DNA from: Pseudomonas fluorescens
Lineage (GTDB): Bacteria; Pseudomonadota; Gammaproteobacteria; Pseudomonadales; Pseudomonadaceae
Direction: 5' to 3'
DNA: 64,000 nucleotides
Assembly (NCBI RefSeq): GCF_902498065.1
Contig: NZ_CABVIR010000001.1
Coordinates: 310,001-374,000 of the forward strand
Shown: positions 55,817-64,000 of the stretch, piece after piece
Layout: each line of letters starts with the position of its first letter
Position numbering within the stretch: the first letter of the stretch is position 1
The notes under the pieces: generated by a model
Seen by the model: the letters and a program-made list of their open reading frames with translations, nothing else
Database searches by the model: none
What the model was told of the DNA's origin: nothing
Program-made: the position numbers and the translations under genes

Positions 55817-55846
55817 AAAAACGGGGGGCACATACCCCCCGTTTTC
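55817..55846 (-). terminator. Attenuator-like hairpin between precursor and ycaO
   Basis: AAAACGGGGGG - CACATA - CCCCCCGTTTT, a strong G/C stem flanked by A/T, begins right after the precursor stop. On the minus strand it ends in a short T run, so partial termination or 3'-end protection of the precursor message is expected. Confidence 0.8.
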
Positions 55847-55975
55847 TTAAACAACTTCCAGTTCGGCCTGTTCAGCCTCGGTCAGTTGCAGTTGTTCAAC
55901 TTGCTCTTCTGTGGGGCTGTCCTGTTGTTCCAGGTCGATAACTTTGTTGGCGTTCCAGCTGACAACATATCCCAT
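55847..55975 (-). CDS. RiPP precursor peptide candidate, 42 residues
   Basis: Starts M-G-Y-V-V-S-W-N-A-N-K-V-I-D-L-E, followed by an acidic Glu/Gln-rich tail ending AELEVV. It has no Cys and Ser/Thr at positions 6, 21, 23 and 34. The hydrophobic-aromatic part is N-terminal and the acidic helical part C-terminal, which suggests core first and follower after, as in bottromycin (M-G-P-V-V-V-F-D-C). The start at ATG 55975 is preceded by AAGAGAG. A longer frame starts only at a TTG in the promoter. First gene of the operon precursor-ycaO-methyltransferase-hydrolase. Too short for motif proof; the call rests on context. Confidence 0.75.
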   Translation of the reverse strand: MGYVVSWNANKVIDLEQQDSPTEEQVEQLQLTEAEQAELEVV

Positions 55976-56005
55976 GGGTAAACTCTCTTTTTGTTGGATG
56001 GTGGT

Positions 56006-56021
56006 GTGCTTAATCAAGCAC
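56006..56021. promoter_or_regulatory. Dyad GTGCTT-AATC-AAGCAC in precursor leader
   Basis: A perfect 6-bp inverted repeat with a 4-base loop lies between the putative -10 and the precursor ATG. It may be an operator or a 5' leader hairpin. Confidence 0.4.
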
Positions 56022-56029
56022 GGAGCGAC

Positions 56030-56056
56030 TCTATAAGTTGGACGTTGCTCGGTCAA
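56030..56056 (-). promoter_or_regulatory. Weak candidate promoter for the RiPP operon
   Basis: Minus strand TTGACC (56051-56056), 15-bp spacer, TATAGA (56030-56035). The spacer is short, so this is tentative. Confidence 0.3.
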
Positions 56057-56511
56057 AAATGACGGGAAGTTACAGCGCCGTTATTTCCGCTGTAAGGAAA
56101 CACGTACACATTAATCAGCGATTGACGATTGTGGTTCGTAAACAGGGGCAGGCGTCGAGTAAATGACCCATTCGCTGCACCGATCGGGTGTACGAGGATG
56201 TGCGAAATTTCAGCCCGTGGGGTGGCCAAATCGCAATGATTAGTTTGTTCTCGTTCCTTTGCAGGTTGTGCGCAGAGAAATCTCCTACCGTGTTTGAAGT
56301 TTCTTCAGGCAGCTGTGTCGATGCCGTCTACCCCTTCAGAAAAAATGTCACGTTTCATAATTCCCTTTCGTTTCGATGGCTCCATCCGGCAGACCTTCAA
56401 GATAGACCCACGTACCCCATTCCGGTTGCAGGACGAGGTGGGCAATACGGCGAGCGCTTTCGGGCATCGCGGGTGGGAGAGGGCGGTGGCGGTAACAAAT
56501 CCTGCAAACGC
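56057..56511. other. Gap upstream of the RiPP operon, no supported gene
   Basis: About 455 bp between the operon promoter and the nuo terminator. It is less GC-rich than the flanks. A rightward 98-codon frame (56294-56590, TTG start) runs through the nuo terminator and into nuoN antisense, so I do not call it. No transporter, regulator or RNA gene is recognisable. Confidence 0.5.
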
Positions 56512-56538
56512 AAAAACGGCACCCGAAGGTGCCGTTTC
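56512..56538 (-). terminator. Intrinsic terminator of the nuo operon
   Basis: On the minus strand AAACGGCACC - TTCG - GGTGCCGTTT followed by TTG, just after the nuoN stop. Confidence 0.88.
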
Positions 56539-56565
56539 TGTTTTCTACCGAGTACCGCTAAGCGA

Positions 56566-58029
56566 TCAACCCGCCAACACTGCCTGCTGAACCAGCACCA
56601 GCAACGGCTGCGGATACAGGCCAAGGAAGAACGCCAGTGCGGCGATGGCCAGCAGCATCACGCCGCCTGCACGTTGTTCCCAGTGCAGCTGCGCATCGTG
56701 GCGACGCAGGTTCGGTTCGATCAGGTACAGGGTGACCATCACACGCAGGTAGTAGAAGACCCCGATGGCGCTGCCCAGTACCAGGGAACCGACCAGCCAC
56801 CATTGGTGCGACTCGACACCGGTGGCGATGATGTAGAACTTGCCGATGAAGCCCGCGGTCAGCGGGATACCGGCCAGGGACAGCATCATCACGGTCAGCA
56901 CGGCGGTCAGGTACGGACGGCGCCAGAACAGGCCGCGGTATTCGTACAGGGCGTCGGCATCACGGCCGTTGTACGGCGAGGACATCAGGGTGATCACGCC
57001 GAATGCGCCGAGGCTGGTGATCACGTAGGTGACCAGGTACACGCCGATGGCTTCCACGGCCAGACCCTTGCTCGCCACCAGGGCGATCAGCAAGTAACCG
57101 AAGTGCGCGATGGACGAGTAACCCAGCAGACGCTTGAGGTTGCTCTGGGTCAGGGCCAGCAGGTTACCGAACAGGATCGACGCAATGGCGATGATGGTCA
57201 GCACGTCGCTCAGAACACCGCTGCTTGCAGCAGGGGAGATCTGGAACAGACGCACCATCACCGCAAACACAGCGACTTTCGAAGCGGTAGCGAGGAACGC
57301 CGCCACCGGTGCCGGAGCACCTTCGTAAACGTCCGGCGTCCAGAGGTGGAACGGTACCAGCGACAACTTGAACGCCAGACCGATCAGCATCATGCCCAGG
57401 CCCATTTGCGCCAGGGAACTTGGCAGGCCGGTGGCCGCGAGGGCCTGGCCGATGCCGACGAAGCTCAGGCTGCCGGAGTCGGCGTAGAGCAGAGCCATAC
57501 CGAACAACAGGAACGCGGAACCGGCGGCCGACAGCACCATGTACTTGATACCGGCTTCCAGCGAACGCTTGTTGAAGAAGGCGTAGGCCACCAGACCGTA
57601 GACTGGCACCGAGAGCAGTTCCAGACCGATGAACAATCCGGCCAGGTGCTGCGCGCTGACCAGAACCAGGCCACCGGCGGCGGCCATCAGGATCAGCAGG
57701 TACAGTTCTTCGCGGTTGCCCGGGTAACCCGAACCGCCATCGCCAAGGTAGGCGTGGGCGAGGGTGACACAGGCGAGGGTGGCGACCAGGATCAGCGCCA
57801 TGTACAAGCAGGCGAAGCTATCGATCTGCAGCAGTGGGGTCACGGCCAATGGCGCGACTTTCAGGGCTGGCAGGATCGACAGCAACGCCAGGTTCAGGCC
57901 CGCCACGGAAATCAGGAAGGTCTGCGAGTGGTTGCGGCGCCAGGCAATCGCCAGCATCACCACGATGATCGTGGCGCTGGTGATCAACAACGGCGCTAGC
58001 GCGATAAAGTGTTGAGTCGTGAATTCCAT
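56566..58029 (-). CDS. nuoN: NADH-quinone oxidoreductase subunit N
   Basis: Membrane proton-pumping antiporter-like subunit of complex I. 487 residues, about 14 TM. Family parts include [36 protein letters not shown] (conserved Lys and His) and [13 protein letters not shown]. Start M-E-F-T-T-Q-H-F; 21 more upstream codons are open but overlap nuoM. Last gene of the operon, followed by a terminator. Confidence 0.96.
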   Translation of the reverse strand: MEFTTQHFIALAPLLITSATIIVVMLAIAWRRNHSQTFLISVAGLNLALLSILPALKVAPLAVTPLLQIDSFACLYMALILVATLACVTLAHAYLGDGGSGYPGNREELYLLILMAAAGGLVLVSAQHLAGLFIGLELLSVPVYGLVAYAFFNKRSLEAGIKYMVLSAAGSAFLLFGMALLYADSGSLSFVGIGQALAATGLPSSLAQMGLGMMLIGLAFKLSLVPFHLWTPDVYEGAPAPVAAFLATASKVAVFAVMVRLFQISPAASSGVLSDVLTIIAIASILFGNLLALTQSNLKRLLGYSSIAHFGYLLIALVASKGLAVEAIGVYLVTYVITSLGAFGVITLMSSPYNGRDADALYEYRGLFWRRPYLTAVLTVMMLSLAGIPLTAGFIGKFYIIATGVESHQWWLVGSLVLGSAIGVFYYLRVMVTLYLIEPNLRRHDAQLHWEQRAGGVMLLAIAALAFFLGLYPQPLLVLVQQAVLAG

Positions 58030-58036
58030 AGCGCTC

Positions 58037-59569
58037 TTACCGGGCCGAAGCGAGTTGAGTGAAGGCGGTGCCGAGCCATTGCTGCACGCCATGCATCGTC
58101 GCAGCAGAGGTATCGAGGAACGGTTGCGGGTACACGCCGATGTAAATCAGCAGTGCCGCCAGGCCGACCACCATGATCAGTTCGCGAGCATCCATGCCGT
58201 GCAACACCGCGTCCGATTTGGACGGGCCGAAGTAGGCACGGTGGATCATGATCAGCGAGTAGACCGAACCGAACACCAGGCCCGACGTCGCGATGATCGT
58301 GACCACAGGCGCAGCGGGGAAGGTGCCGATCAGGATCAGGAACTCACCGACGAAGTTACCGGTGCCCGGCAAGCCCAGCGACGCGGCAGCGAAGAACAGG
58401 CTGATGGCCGGCAGGTACGCGATCTTCGACCACAGTCCACCCATTTCACGCATGTCGCGGGTGTGGGTGCGTTCGTACAGCTGACCACTGAGGATAAACA
58501 GTGCAGCGGCCGAAACGCCGTGTGCCAACATCTGCATCACCGCGCCCTGCAGCGCCAGTTGGCTGCCGGAGTAGATGCCGATCAGTACGAAGCCCATGTG
58601 GGAAACGGACGAGAAGGCGATCAGACGCTTGATGTCGGTTTGTGCGAACGCCAGGAACGCGCCGTAGAAAATTCCGACCAGACCCAGGGTCATGGCAATC
58701 GGCGCGAACTCGGCCGAAGCATTCGGGAACAGCGGCAGGGCGAAGCGCAGCAAACCGTAAGCAGCGGTTTTCAACAAGATACCGGCGAGGTCAACCGAAC
58801 CTGCCGTTGGCGCCTGGGCGTGAGCATCGGGCAACCACGAGTGGAACGGCACGACCGGCAGCTTCACCGCGAAAGCGATGAAGAAGCCGAGCATCAGGAT
58901 GTACTCGGTGGTGAGCGACATCTTGGTTTTCAGCAGGTCGGCGTAGTTGAACGTGATCACGCCGGTGCTGTTGAAGTTGACCAGAACCAGCCCGAGGATC
59001 GCCACCAACATGATCAGGCCGGAAGCCTGAGTGAAGATGAAGAACTTGGTCGCCGCGTAGATCCGGGTTTTCTTGCCGTCCGAAGAACTGTGACCCCAGA
59101 GCGCGATGAGGAAGTACATCGGCACCAGCATCATTTCCCAGAAGAAGAAGAACATGAACAGGTCGAGGGCGAGGAACACGCCGACGACACCGCCCAGGAT
59201 CCACATCAGGTTCAAGTGGAAGAAACCAACGTGACGTTGAATCTCTTTCCACGAGCAGAGTACCGAGAGGATACCCAGCAGACCGGTCAGCAGGATCATC
59301 AGCAGCGACAGGCCGTCGAGGGCCAGGTGCACGCTGATGCCGAAGCGCTGGATCCAGATGTGCTTGAACTCAAGCGCCCAGGTCGGGTCGGCGCCAGGTG
59401 CCGGAGCAAATGAATAATCACCGTGGGCCCACAGCCAGAGGCCGAGTGCGAGTTCCAGGGTCATGGTCAACAGCGCAATCCAGCGGGGGAGGGTGGCGCC
59501 GAAGCGCTCACCCATCCAGCACAGCAGGCCGCCGATGAAGGGGATCAGGATTAGCCAAGGCAGAATCAT
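58037..59569 (-). CDS. nuoM: NADH-quinone oxidoreductase subunit M
   Basis: Antiporter-like complex I subunit, 510 residues. Key helices [19 protein letters not shown] (Glu) and [19 protein letters not shown] (Lys, His) are present. Seven bases separate its stop from the nuoN start. Confidence 0.96.
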   Translation of the reverse strand: MILPWLILIPFIGGLLCWMGERFGATLPRWIALLTMTLELALGLWLWAHGDYSFAPAPGADPTWALEFKHIWIQRFGISVHLALDGLSLLMILLTGLLGILSVLCSWKEIQRHVGFFHLNLMWILGGVVGVFLALDLFMFFFFWEMMLVPMYFLIALWGHSSSDGKKTRIYAATKFFIFTQASGLIMLVAILGLVLVNFNSTGVITFNYADLLKTKMSLTTEYILMLGFFIAFAVKLPVVPFHSWLPDAHAQAPTAGSVDLAGILLKTAAYGLLRFALPLFPNASAEFAPIAMTLGLVGIFYGAFLAFAQTDIKRLIAFSSVSHMGFVLIGIYSGSQLALQGAVMQMLAHGVSAAALFILSGQLYERTHTRDMREMGGLWSKIAYLPAISLFFAAASLGLPGTGNFVGEFLILIGTFPAAPVVTIIATSGLVFGSVYSLIMIHRAYFGPSKSDAVLHGMDARELIMVVGLAALLIYIGVYPQPFLDTSAATMHGVQQWLGTAFTQLASAR

Positions 59570-59609
59570 GACGGGCTCAATTCCTTTCGCAAGTTCGCAA
59601 GGTTCATAT

Positions 59610-61463
59610 TCAGACCGCTACCAGCACGATGGCGCCGATGACCAGCACGGAGCCGGCAGCCATCGATGCCGCGTACCAACGCAGTTGACCGGTTTCGGTA
59701 CGGCTCAGGGCGGTGTGGCCGCCTTTGGCCATACGCGGGATCAGACCGATGGTCTGGTCGAGCGGGTCTTTGCGCAGTACGTGGCTGATCGCCAGGTATG
59801 GCTTGACGAACAGTTTGTCGTAGATCCAGTCGAAGCCCCAGGCAGCGAACCACCAGGCCGAAAGGAAGCGGCCGATGCCGCTGTTGGCGATTGCAGTGAC
59901 GAAACGACGCTTGCCGAGGAACAGCAGCGCGGCCAGCAGGATACCGGCCAGGGCGATGGCGCCCGAAGCGATTTCCAGACTGTGCTTGGCTTCGCCGCCG
60001 GCGTGGCCGACGCTTTCCGGCAGCACACCGTGCAGCGGCGGAACGATCATCGCGCCAATGGCGGTGGACAATACGATCAGCACCGACAGTGGCAGCCAGT
60101 GAGCGATGCCGTGACCGGCGTGCGCTTCGGTCTTCGCTTCACCGTGGAACGCGATGAAGATCAGGCGGAAGGTGTACAGCGACGTCATGAACGCGCCGAC
60201 CAGACCGGCGTACAGCAGGCCGTTGTTGCCGCTGGCGAACGCTTCCCAAAGGATTTCGTCCTTGGAGTAGAAGCCTGCGGTCACCAGTGGCAGGGCCGCC
60301 AGGGCCGCGCCGCCGACGATGAAGCTGGTGTAGGCCAGTGGCAGTTTCTTCCACAGGCCACCCATCTTGAAGATGTTCTGCTCGTGGTGGCAGGCAACGA
60401 TCACCGCACCGGAGGCAAGGAACAGCAGCGCCTTGAAGAAGGCGTGGGTCATCAGGTGGAAGATCGCGCCATCCCATGCGCCAACGCCCAGCGCCAGGAA
60501 CATGTAGCCGATCTGGCTCATGGTCGAGTAGGCGAGGATACGTTTGATGTCGGTCTGCACCAGTGCGGCAAAACCGGCGAGTACCAGGGTCACGCCGCCG
60601 ACGATGCCGACCAGGTGCAGGATTTCCGGCGCCAGGGTGAACAGGCCATGGGTACGGGCGATCAGGTAGACACCGGCGGTCACCATGGTCGCGGCGTGGA
60701 TCAGTGCCGAAACCGGAGTAGGACCGGCCATCGCATCCGCCAGCCAGGTTTGCAGTGGCAGTTGCGCGGATTTACCGACAGCGCCGCCCAGCAGCATCAG
60801 GGTGGCCATGACCATCCAGAAGTCGCCGGCCTGGAATTTCTGCGGTGCCAGCACCAGCAGTTCCTGGACGTTCAGTGTGCCCAGTTGGGCGAACAGGATG
60901 AACAGGCCGATGGCCATGAACACGTCGCCGATGCGGGTCACGATAAAGGCTTTGAGTGCCGCGTTACCGTTGTTGCGGTTGCTGTAGTAGAAACCGATCA
61001 ACAGGTACGAGCACAGGCCAACGCCTTCCCAGCCGAAGTACAGGAACAACAGGTTATCGCCCAGGATCAGGAACAGCATGCTGGCGATAAACAGGTTGGT
61101 GTAAGCGAAGAAGCGCGAGTAACCGTCTTCACCGCGCATGTACCACGACGCGAACAGGTGGATCAGGAAGCCGACGCCGACCACCACACCGAGCATGGTG
61201 ACCGACAGGCCATCCAGGTACAGCGCGAAGTTCGGCGTGAAGCCTTCCACCGCCATCCACTGCCACAACACCTGGGTGTAGTGACCGCCTTCAGGTGGCG
61301 CGACGTTGAATTGCCAGATCACATAAGCCGTGACGATGGCAGACAGGCCGATGGAACCGACGCCAATCAGCGCCGAAAGGTTTTCCGAAAAGCGTCCCCG
61401 GGAGAACGACAGCAACAGGAAACCGATGAGAGGGAATACGAAAGTCAGATAGAGAAGATTCAT
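59610..61463 (-). CDS. nuoL: NADH-quinone oxidoreductase subunit L
   Basis: Largest antiporter-like subunit, 617 residues, with the long C-terminal lateral helix expected of NuoL. Conserved [15 protein letters not shown] and [20 protein letters not shown] are visible. Start overlaps the nuoK stop as ATGA. Confidence 0.96.
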   Translation of the reverse strand: MNLLYLTFVFPLIGFLLLSFSRGRFSENLSALIGVGSIGLSAIVTAYVIWQFNVAPPEGGHYTQVLWQWMAVEGFTPNFALYLDGLSVTMLGVVVGVGFLIHLFASWYMRGEDGYSRFFAYTNLFIASMLFLILGDNLLFLYFGWEGVGLCSYLLIGFYYSNRNNGNAALKAFIVTRIGDVFMAIGLFILFAQLGTLNVQELLVLAPQKFQAGDFWMVMATLMLLGGAVGKSAQLPLQTWLADAMAGPTPVSALIHAATMVTAGVYLIARTHGLFTLAPEILHLVGIVGGVTLVLAGFAALVQTDIKRILAYSTMSQIGYMFLALGVGAWDGAIFHLMTHAFFKALLFLASGAVIVACHHEQNIFKMGGLWKKLPLAYTSFIVGGAALAALPLVTAGFYSKDEILWEAFASGNNGLLYAGLVGAFMTSLYTFRLIFIAFHGEAKTEAHAGHGIAHWLPLSVLIVLSTAIGAMIVPPLHGVLPESVGHAGGEAKHSLEIASGAIALAGILLAALLFLGKRRFVTAIANSGIGRFLSAWWFAAWGFDWIYDKLFVKPYLAISHVLRKDPLDQTIGLIPRMAKGGHTALSRTETGQLRWYAASMAAGSVLVIGAIVLVAV

Positions 61464-61768
61464 CCGCGCATCTCGCTGGCAGCGTCGATATCGAGAGTGT
61501 GGAAGCGGCGATACAGCTGCAACAGAATCGCCAGGCCAATACTGGCCTCGGCGGCTGCCAGGCTGATCACCAGGATGAACATGATCTGTCCATCCGGCTG
61601 CGCCCAGCGGCTACCGGCAACGATGAACGCCAACGCGGAGGCATTCATCATGACCTCCAGGCTCATCAGCACGAAGAGAATGTTGCGGCGGACCATCAGG
61701 CCGACCAGACCGAGGCAGAACAGGATGCCGGCGACCGCCAGACCATGCTCCAAAGGGATAGCAGGCAT
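61460..61768 (-). CDS. nuoK: NADH-quinone oxidoreductase subunit K
   Basis: 102 residues, three TM helices with the buried Glu of [17 protein letters not shown] and of [11 protein letters not shown]. The start is taken at the second ATG (M-P-A-I-P-L-E-H-G), which is 8 bases after AAGGAG; the first ATG (61774) is only 2 bases from it. Confidence 0.95.
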   Translation of the reverse strand: MPAIPLEHGLAVAGILFCLGLVGLMVRRNILFVLMSLEVMMNASALAFIVAGSRWAQPDGQIMFILVISLAAAEASIGLAILLQLYRRFHTLDIDAASEMRG

Positions 61769-61770
61769 CG

Positions 61771-62274
61771 TCATTGCTCCTTGGCTTCGTTACGGCCCAA
61801 GTGGAACGCCGTCACGGCTGCGGCAAGCAGCAGCATCGAGGCGAGTTCGACCACCAGCAGGTACGGGCCGAACAGGCTGATGCCCACGGCCTTGGCGTCT
61901 ACGGTGGTGTGGCCGATGGCCTGGCCGCTCTGGTGGCTGAACAGCACGTACAGCAACTCGGCCAGCAGCAAGGAACCGAGAATCACCGGACCGAGCCAGA
62001 TTCCGGGCTTGAGCCAGACGCGCTCTTGCTGAACCGAGGCCGGGCCCAGGTTCAGCATCATCACCACGAACACGAACAGCACCATGATGGCGCCAGCGTA
62101 GGCGATCACTTCCAGAACACCGGCAAACGGTGCGCCGAGGGCGAAGAACGTCATGGCCACGGCGATCAGCGAAATGATCAGGTAGAGCAGGGCGTGCACA
62201 GGGTTGGTGTGGGTGATCACGCGAAGCGTGGACACCACAGCGATACCCGATGCGAAATAGAAAGCGAATTCCAT
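61771..62274 (-). CDS. nuoJ: NADH-quinone oxidoreductase subunit J
   Basis: 167 residues, five TM helices. Contains the conserved [21 protein letters not shown] helix in two parts. The stop TGA falls within the nuoK start region. Confidence 0.95.
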   Translation of the reverse strand: MEFAFYFASGIAVVSTLRVITHTNPVHALLYLIISLIAVAMTFFALGAPFAGVLEVIAYAGAIMVLFVFVVMMLNLGPASVQQERVWLKPGIWLGPVILGSLLLAELLYVLFSHQSGQAIGHTTVDAKAVGISLFGPYLLVVELASMLLLAAAVTAFHLGRNEAKEQ

Positions 62275-62283
62275 CTTTCTTCC

Positions 62284-62829
62284 TTAAGGCAGCAAGCTCT
62301 TCACGTTGATCGGTTCGGCTTCATTCTGCGCGGAGCCTTTCGGCTTCCCGGCAATCGCCATACCTGCAACACGATAGAAGTTGTAATCAGGGTTTTTGCC
62401 GGGGCCGGAGATCAGCAGATCTTCTTTCTCGTAAACCAGGTCCTGACGTTTGAACTCGGCCATCTCGAAATCCGGTGTCAGCTGGATCGCGGTGGTCGGG
62501 CAGGCTTCCTCGCAGAGGCCGCAGAAAATGCAGCGCGAGAAGTTGATGCGGAAGAAGTCCGGGTACCAGCGACCGTCTTCGGTTTCAGCTTTCTGCAGCG
62601 AGATGCAGCCAACCGGGCACGCCACGGCGCACAGGTTGCAGGCTACACAACGCTCTTCGCCATCAGGGTCGCGGGTCAGGACGATACGGCCACGGTAACG
62701 CGGCGGCAGGTACACCTGCTCTTCCGGGTACTGCAGCGTGTCGCGCTTGCGGAAGGCATGGCCGAAGATCATCACCAGGCTGCGAAGCTGGGTGAAGAAG
62801 CCATGCACGATGTCAAAAATGTACTTCAT
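62284..62829 (-). CDS. nuoI: NADH-quinone oxidoreductase subunit I
   Basis: Peripheral-arm electron carrier, 181 residues. Two 4Fe-4S motifs: [15 protein letters not shown] and [15 protein letters not shown]. An N-terminal amphipathic stretch contacts the membrane arm. Confidence 0.96.
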   Translation of the reverse strand: MKYIFDIVHGFFTQLRSLVMIFGHAFRKRDTLQYPEEQVYLPPRYRGRIVLTRDPDGEERCVACNLCAVACPVGCISLQKAETEDGRWYPDFFRINFSRCIFCGLCEEACPTTAIQLTPDFEMAEFKRQDLVYEKEDLLISGPGKNPDYNFYRVAGMAIAGKPKGSAQNEAEPINVKSLLP

Positions 62830-62841
62830 GATTCTCTATCC

Positions 62842-63849
62842 TCACTGAGCCGCGACGGCGGGCGTGTTGAGCAACACGATCGCAGCGGTCACCAGCATGT
62901 TGACGAGGGTCAGCGGCAGGCAGAACTTCCAGCTGAAATCCATCACTTGGTCATACCGTGGGCGCGGAATCGAGGCGCGCAGCAGGATGAAGATCATGAT
63001 GAAGAACGCGGTTTTCAGCGCGAACCAGATGAACGGGATCTGCGGCAGAATGTTGAACGGACCGTGCCAGCCACCGAAGAACAAGGTCACCAGCAGCGCC
63101 GAAATCAACACGATGCCGATGTACTCGCCGACGAAGAACATGCCCCATTTCATGCCGGCGTATTCAATGTGGTAACCGTCGGCCAGTTCCTGCTCCGCTT
63201 CCGGCTGGTCGAACGGGTGACGGTGAGTCACGGCGACGCCAGCGATGAAGAAGGTCAGGAAACCGAAGATCTGCGGAATGATGAACCACAGGTTCTGCGC
63301 TTGGTATTCAACGATGTCGCGCATGTTGAACGAGCCGACCTGGATCACGATGCCCATCAGCGACAGACCCATGAACACTTCGTACGACACGGTCTGTGCC
63401 GAGGCCCGCAAGCTGCCCAGCAGGGCGAACTTGTTGTTACTCGACCAGCCGGCGAACAACACCGCGTAGACCGACAGACCGGCCATGGCGAAGAAGAACA
63501 GGATGCCGATGTTGATGTCCGCCACACCCCAGGTCGGGGTGATCGGGATGATCGCGAAGGCAATCAGCAGGGCGCTCATGGCGACTACCGGTGCCAGGGT
63601 GAAGATCATCTTGTCGGCGAACGGCGGGGTCCAGTCTTCCTTGAAGAACATCTTGATCATGTCGGCCGCGATCTGGAACGCGCCGAACGGGCCGACGCGG
63701 TTCGGACCGTAACGGTCCTGCCAGAGGGCGAGCAGACGACGCTCGACCCAGCTCAGCAGCGCGCCGCACACCACTACGGCGAGCAGAATCACGATGGCCT
63801 TGAGGATCGCGATGATCACGTCAATCACTTCAGGCGTGAACCAGGTCAT
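62842..63849 (-). CDS. nuoH: NADH-quinone oxidoreductase subunit H
   Basis: 335 residues, eight TM helices; forms the quinone-binding chamber with NuoB/CD. Conserved [20 protein letters not shown] and [20 protein letters not shown] are seen. Start overlaps the nuoG stop as ATGA. Confidence 0.96.
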   Translation of the reverse strand: MTWFTPEVIDVIIAILKAIVILLAVVVCGALLSWVERRLLALWQDRYGPNRVGPFGAFQIAADMIKMFFKEDWTPPFADKMIFTLAPVVAMSALLIAFAIIPITPTWGVADINIGILFFFAMAGLSVYAVLFAGWSSNNKFALLGSLRASAQTVSYEVFMGLSLMGIVIQVGSFNMRDIVEYQAQNLWFIIPQIFGFLTFFIAGVAVTHRHPFDQPEAEQELADGYHIEYAGMKWGMFFVGEYIGIVLISALLVTLFFGGWHGPFNILPQIPFIWFALKTAFFIMIFILLRASIPRPRYDQVMDFSWKFCLPLTLVNMLVTAAIVLLNTPAVAAQ

Positions 63850-64000
63850 TGAGCTGCCTCCTGCAGACCGTCAACGGATTTGCCAAAGATTGCCGGTGGA
63901 ATGCCCGCGATACCGGCCGGCAATGCGACCAGACCGGCACTCAGCTCTTCGTTGATGCGCAGCGGCAGACGCAAGTTCTGGCCGGCAACGTTCAAGCTCA
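63846..64000 (-). CDS. nuoG: NADH-quinone oxidoreductase subunit G, C-terminal end only
   Basis: Only the last 50 or so codons lie in the window, reading [20 protein letters not shown] and ending DGLQEAAQ, as in Pseudomonas NuoG. The iron-sulphur and molybdopterin-like domains are beyond base 64000. The identity is supported mainly by position directly upstream of nuoH. Confidence 0.85.
   Translation of the reverse strand, partial: SLNVAGQNLRLPLRINEELSAGLVALPAGIAGIPPAIFGKSVDGLQEAAQ

Noticed and set aside
55976..56056. N-terminal 27-residue extension of the RiPP precursor
   Set aside because: Only a TTG could start it and it overlaps the likely promoter; the ATG at 55975 has its own ribosome site.
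56294..56590. 98-codon frame that might be another small RiPP-related gene
   Set aside because: TTG start, no ribosome site, reads through the nuo terminator into nuoN antisense.
56188..57999. 603-codon rightward frame opposite nuoN and across the gap
   Set aside because: Antisense to nuoN; Gln/His-rich, crosses the nuo terminator.
59463..61880. 805-codon rightward frame opposite nuoL/nuoK
   Set aside because: Shadow frame from GC-rich codon use; nuo genes are certain.

Overview
The window is chromosomal DNA of a Pseudomonas, most likely of the P. fluorescens group. This rests on high GC content, many Pseudomonas-type REP doublets (variants of CTGTGGGAGCGAGC..GCTCG), Pseudomonas-specific families such as DUF3509, and the gene order folE - smr - isochorismatase-like - prmB - aroC - mtnB/mtnD/mtnC known from other pseudomonads. 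Assignments were made by reading the sequence; no database search was run.

Layout. (1) 1-7.3 kb: a complete urate-to-glyoxylate catabolic set (puuD, allA, alc, uraD, puuE, divergent HIU hydrolase) plus an NCS2 purine permease. Three copies of a TTGTATACAA-type palindrome sit on the promoters. (2) 7.4-9.6 kb: a MarR regulator divergent from a PLP aminotransferase, and a thioredoxin-fold protein. (3) 9.7-22.4 kb: core genes folE, smr, prmB, aroC and the methionine-salvage genes mtnB-mtnD-mtnC. They are interrupted after folE by a tyrosine-recombinase remnant and a CHASE4-PAS-GGDEF-EAL protein. (4) 22.5-34.5 kb: DUF3509, an acyl-CoA synthetase, an ankyrin protein, a PstS-like/OmpA fusion, xthA, a GNAT enzyme and the outer-membrane biogenesis pair tamA-tamB. 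(5) 34.6-39.6 kb: a MarR-controlled tripartite drug-efflux operon of EmrAB/OprM type. (6) 39.7-44.3 kb: lpxH, ppiB, glnS, cysS. (7) 44.5-52.8 kb: an AcoR-like sigma-54 activator and a six-gene glycerol-type ABC transporter operon with a visible sigma-54 promoter and upstream activator sites. (8) 52.8-56.1 kb: a compact RiPP-like operon on the minus strand, consisting of a 42-residue precursor, a YcaO enzyme, a methyltransferase and a proline-iminopeptidase-like hydrolase. (9) 56.5-64 kb: the distal half of the complex I operon (nuoG' to nuoN).

The most novel candidate is the RiPP operon. Its precursor begins M-G-Y-V-V-S-W-N and continues as an acidic, Glu/Gln-rich tail. This is the reversed layout (core first, follower behind) known from bottromycin, whose precursor begins M-G-P-V-V-V-F-D-C. 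The single YcaO and the absence of any Cys would fit a macroamidine-only product. A hairpin between precursor and ycaO, and overlapping stop/start codons through the rest of the operon, fit a peptide made in excess over its enzymes. The glycerol-type transporter is the second point of interest: its two ATPases carry complementary motif losses predicting one canonical and one degenerate ATP site. It also has a sigma-54 promoter with six TGTTCA boxes and A-rich motifs of the Hfq/Crc type.
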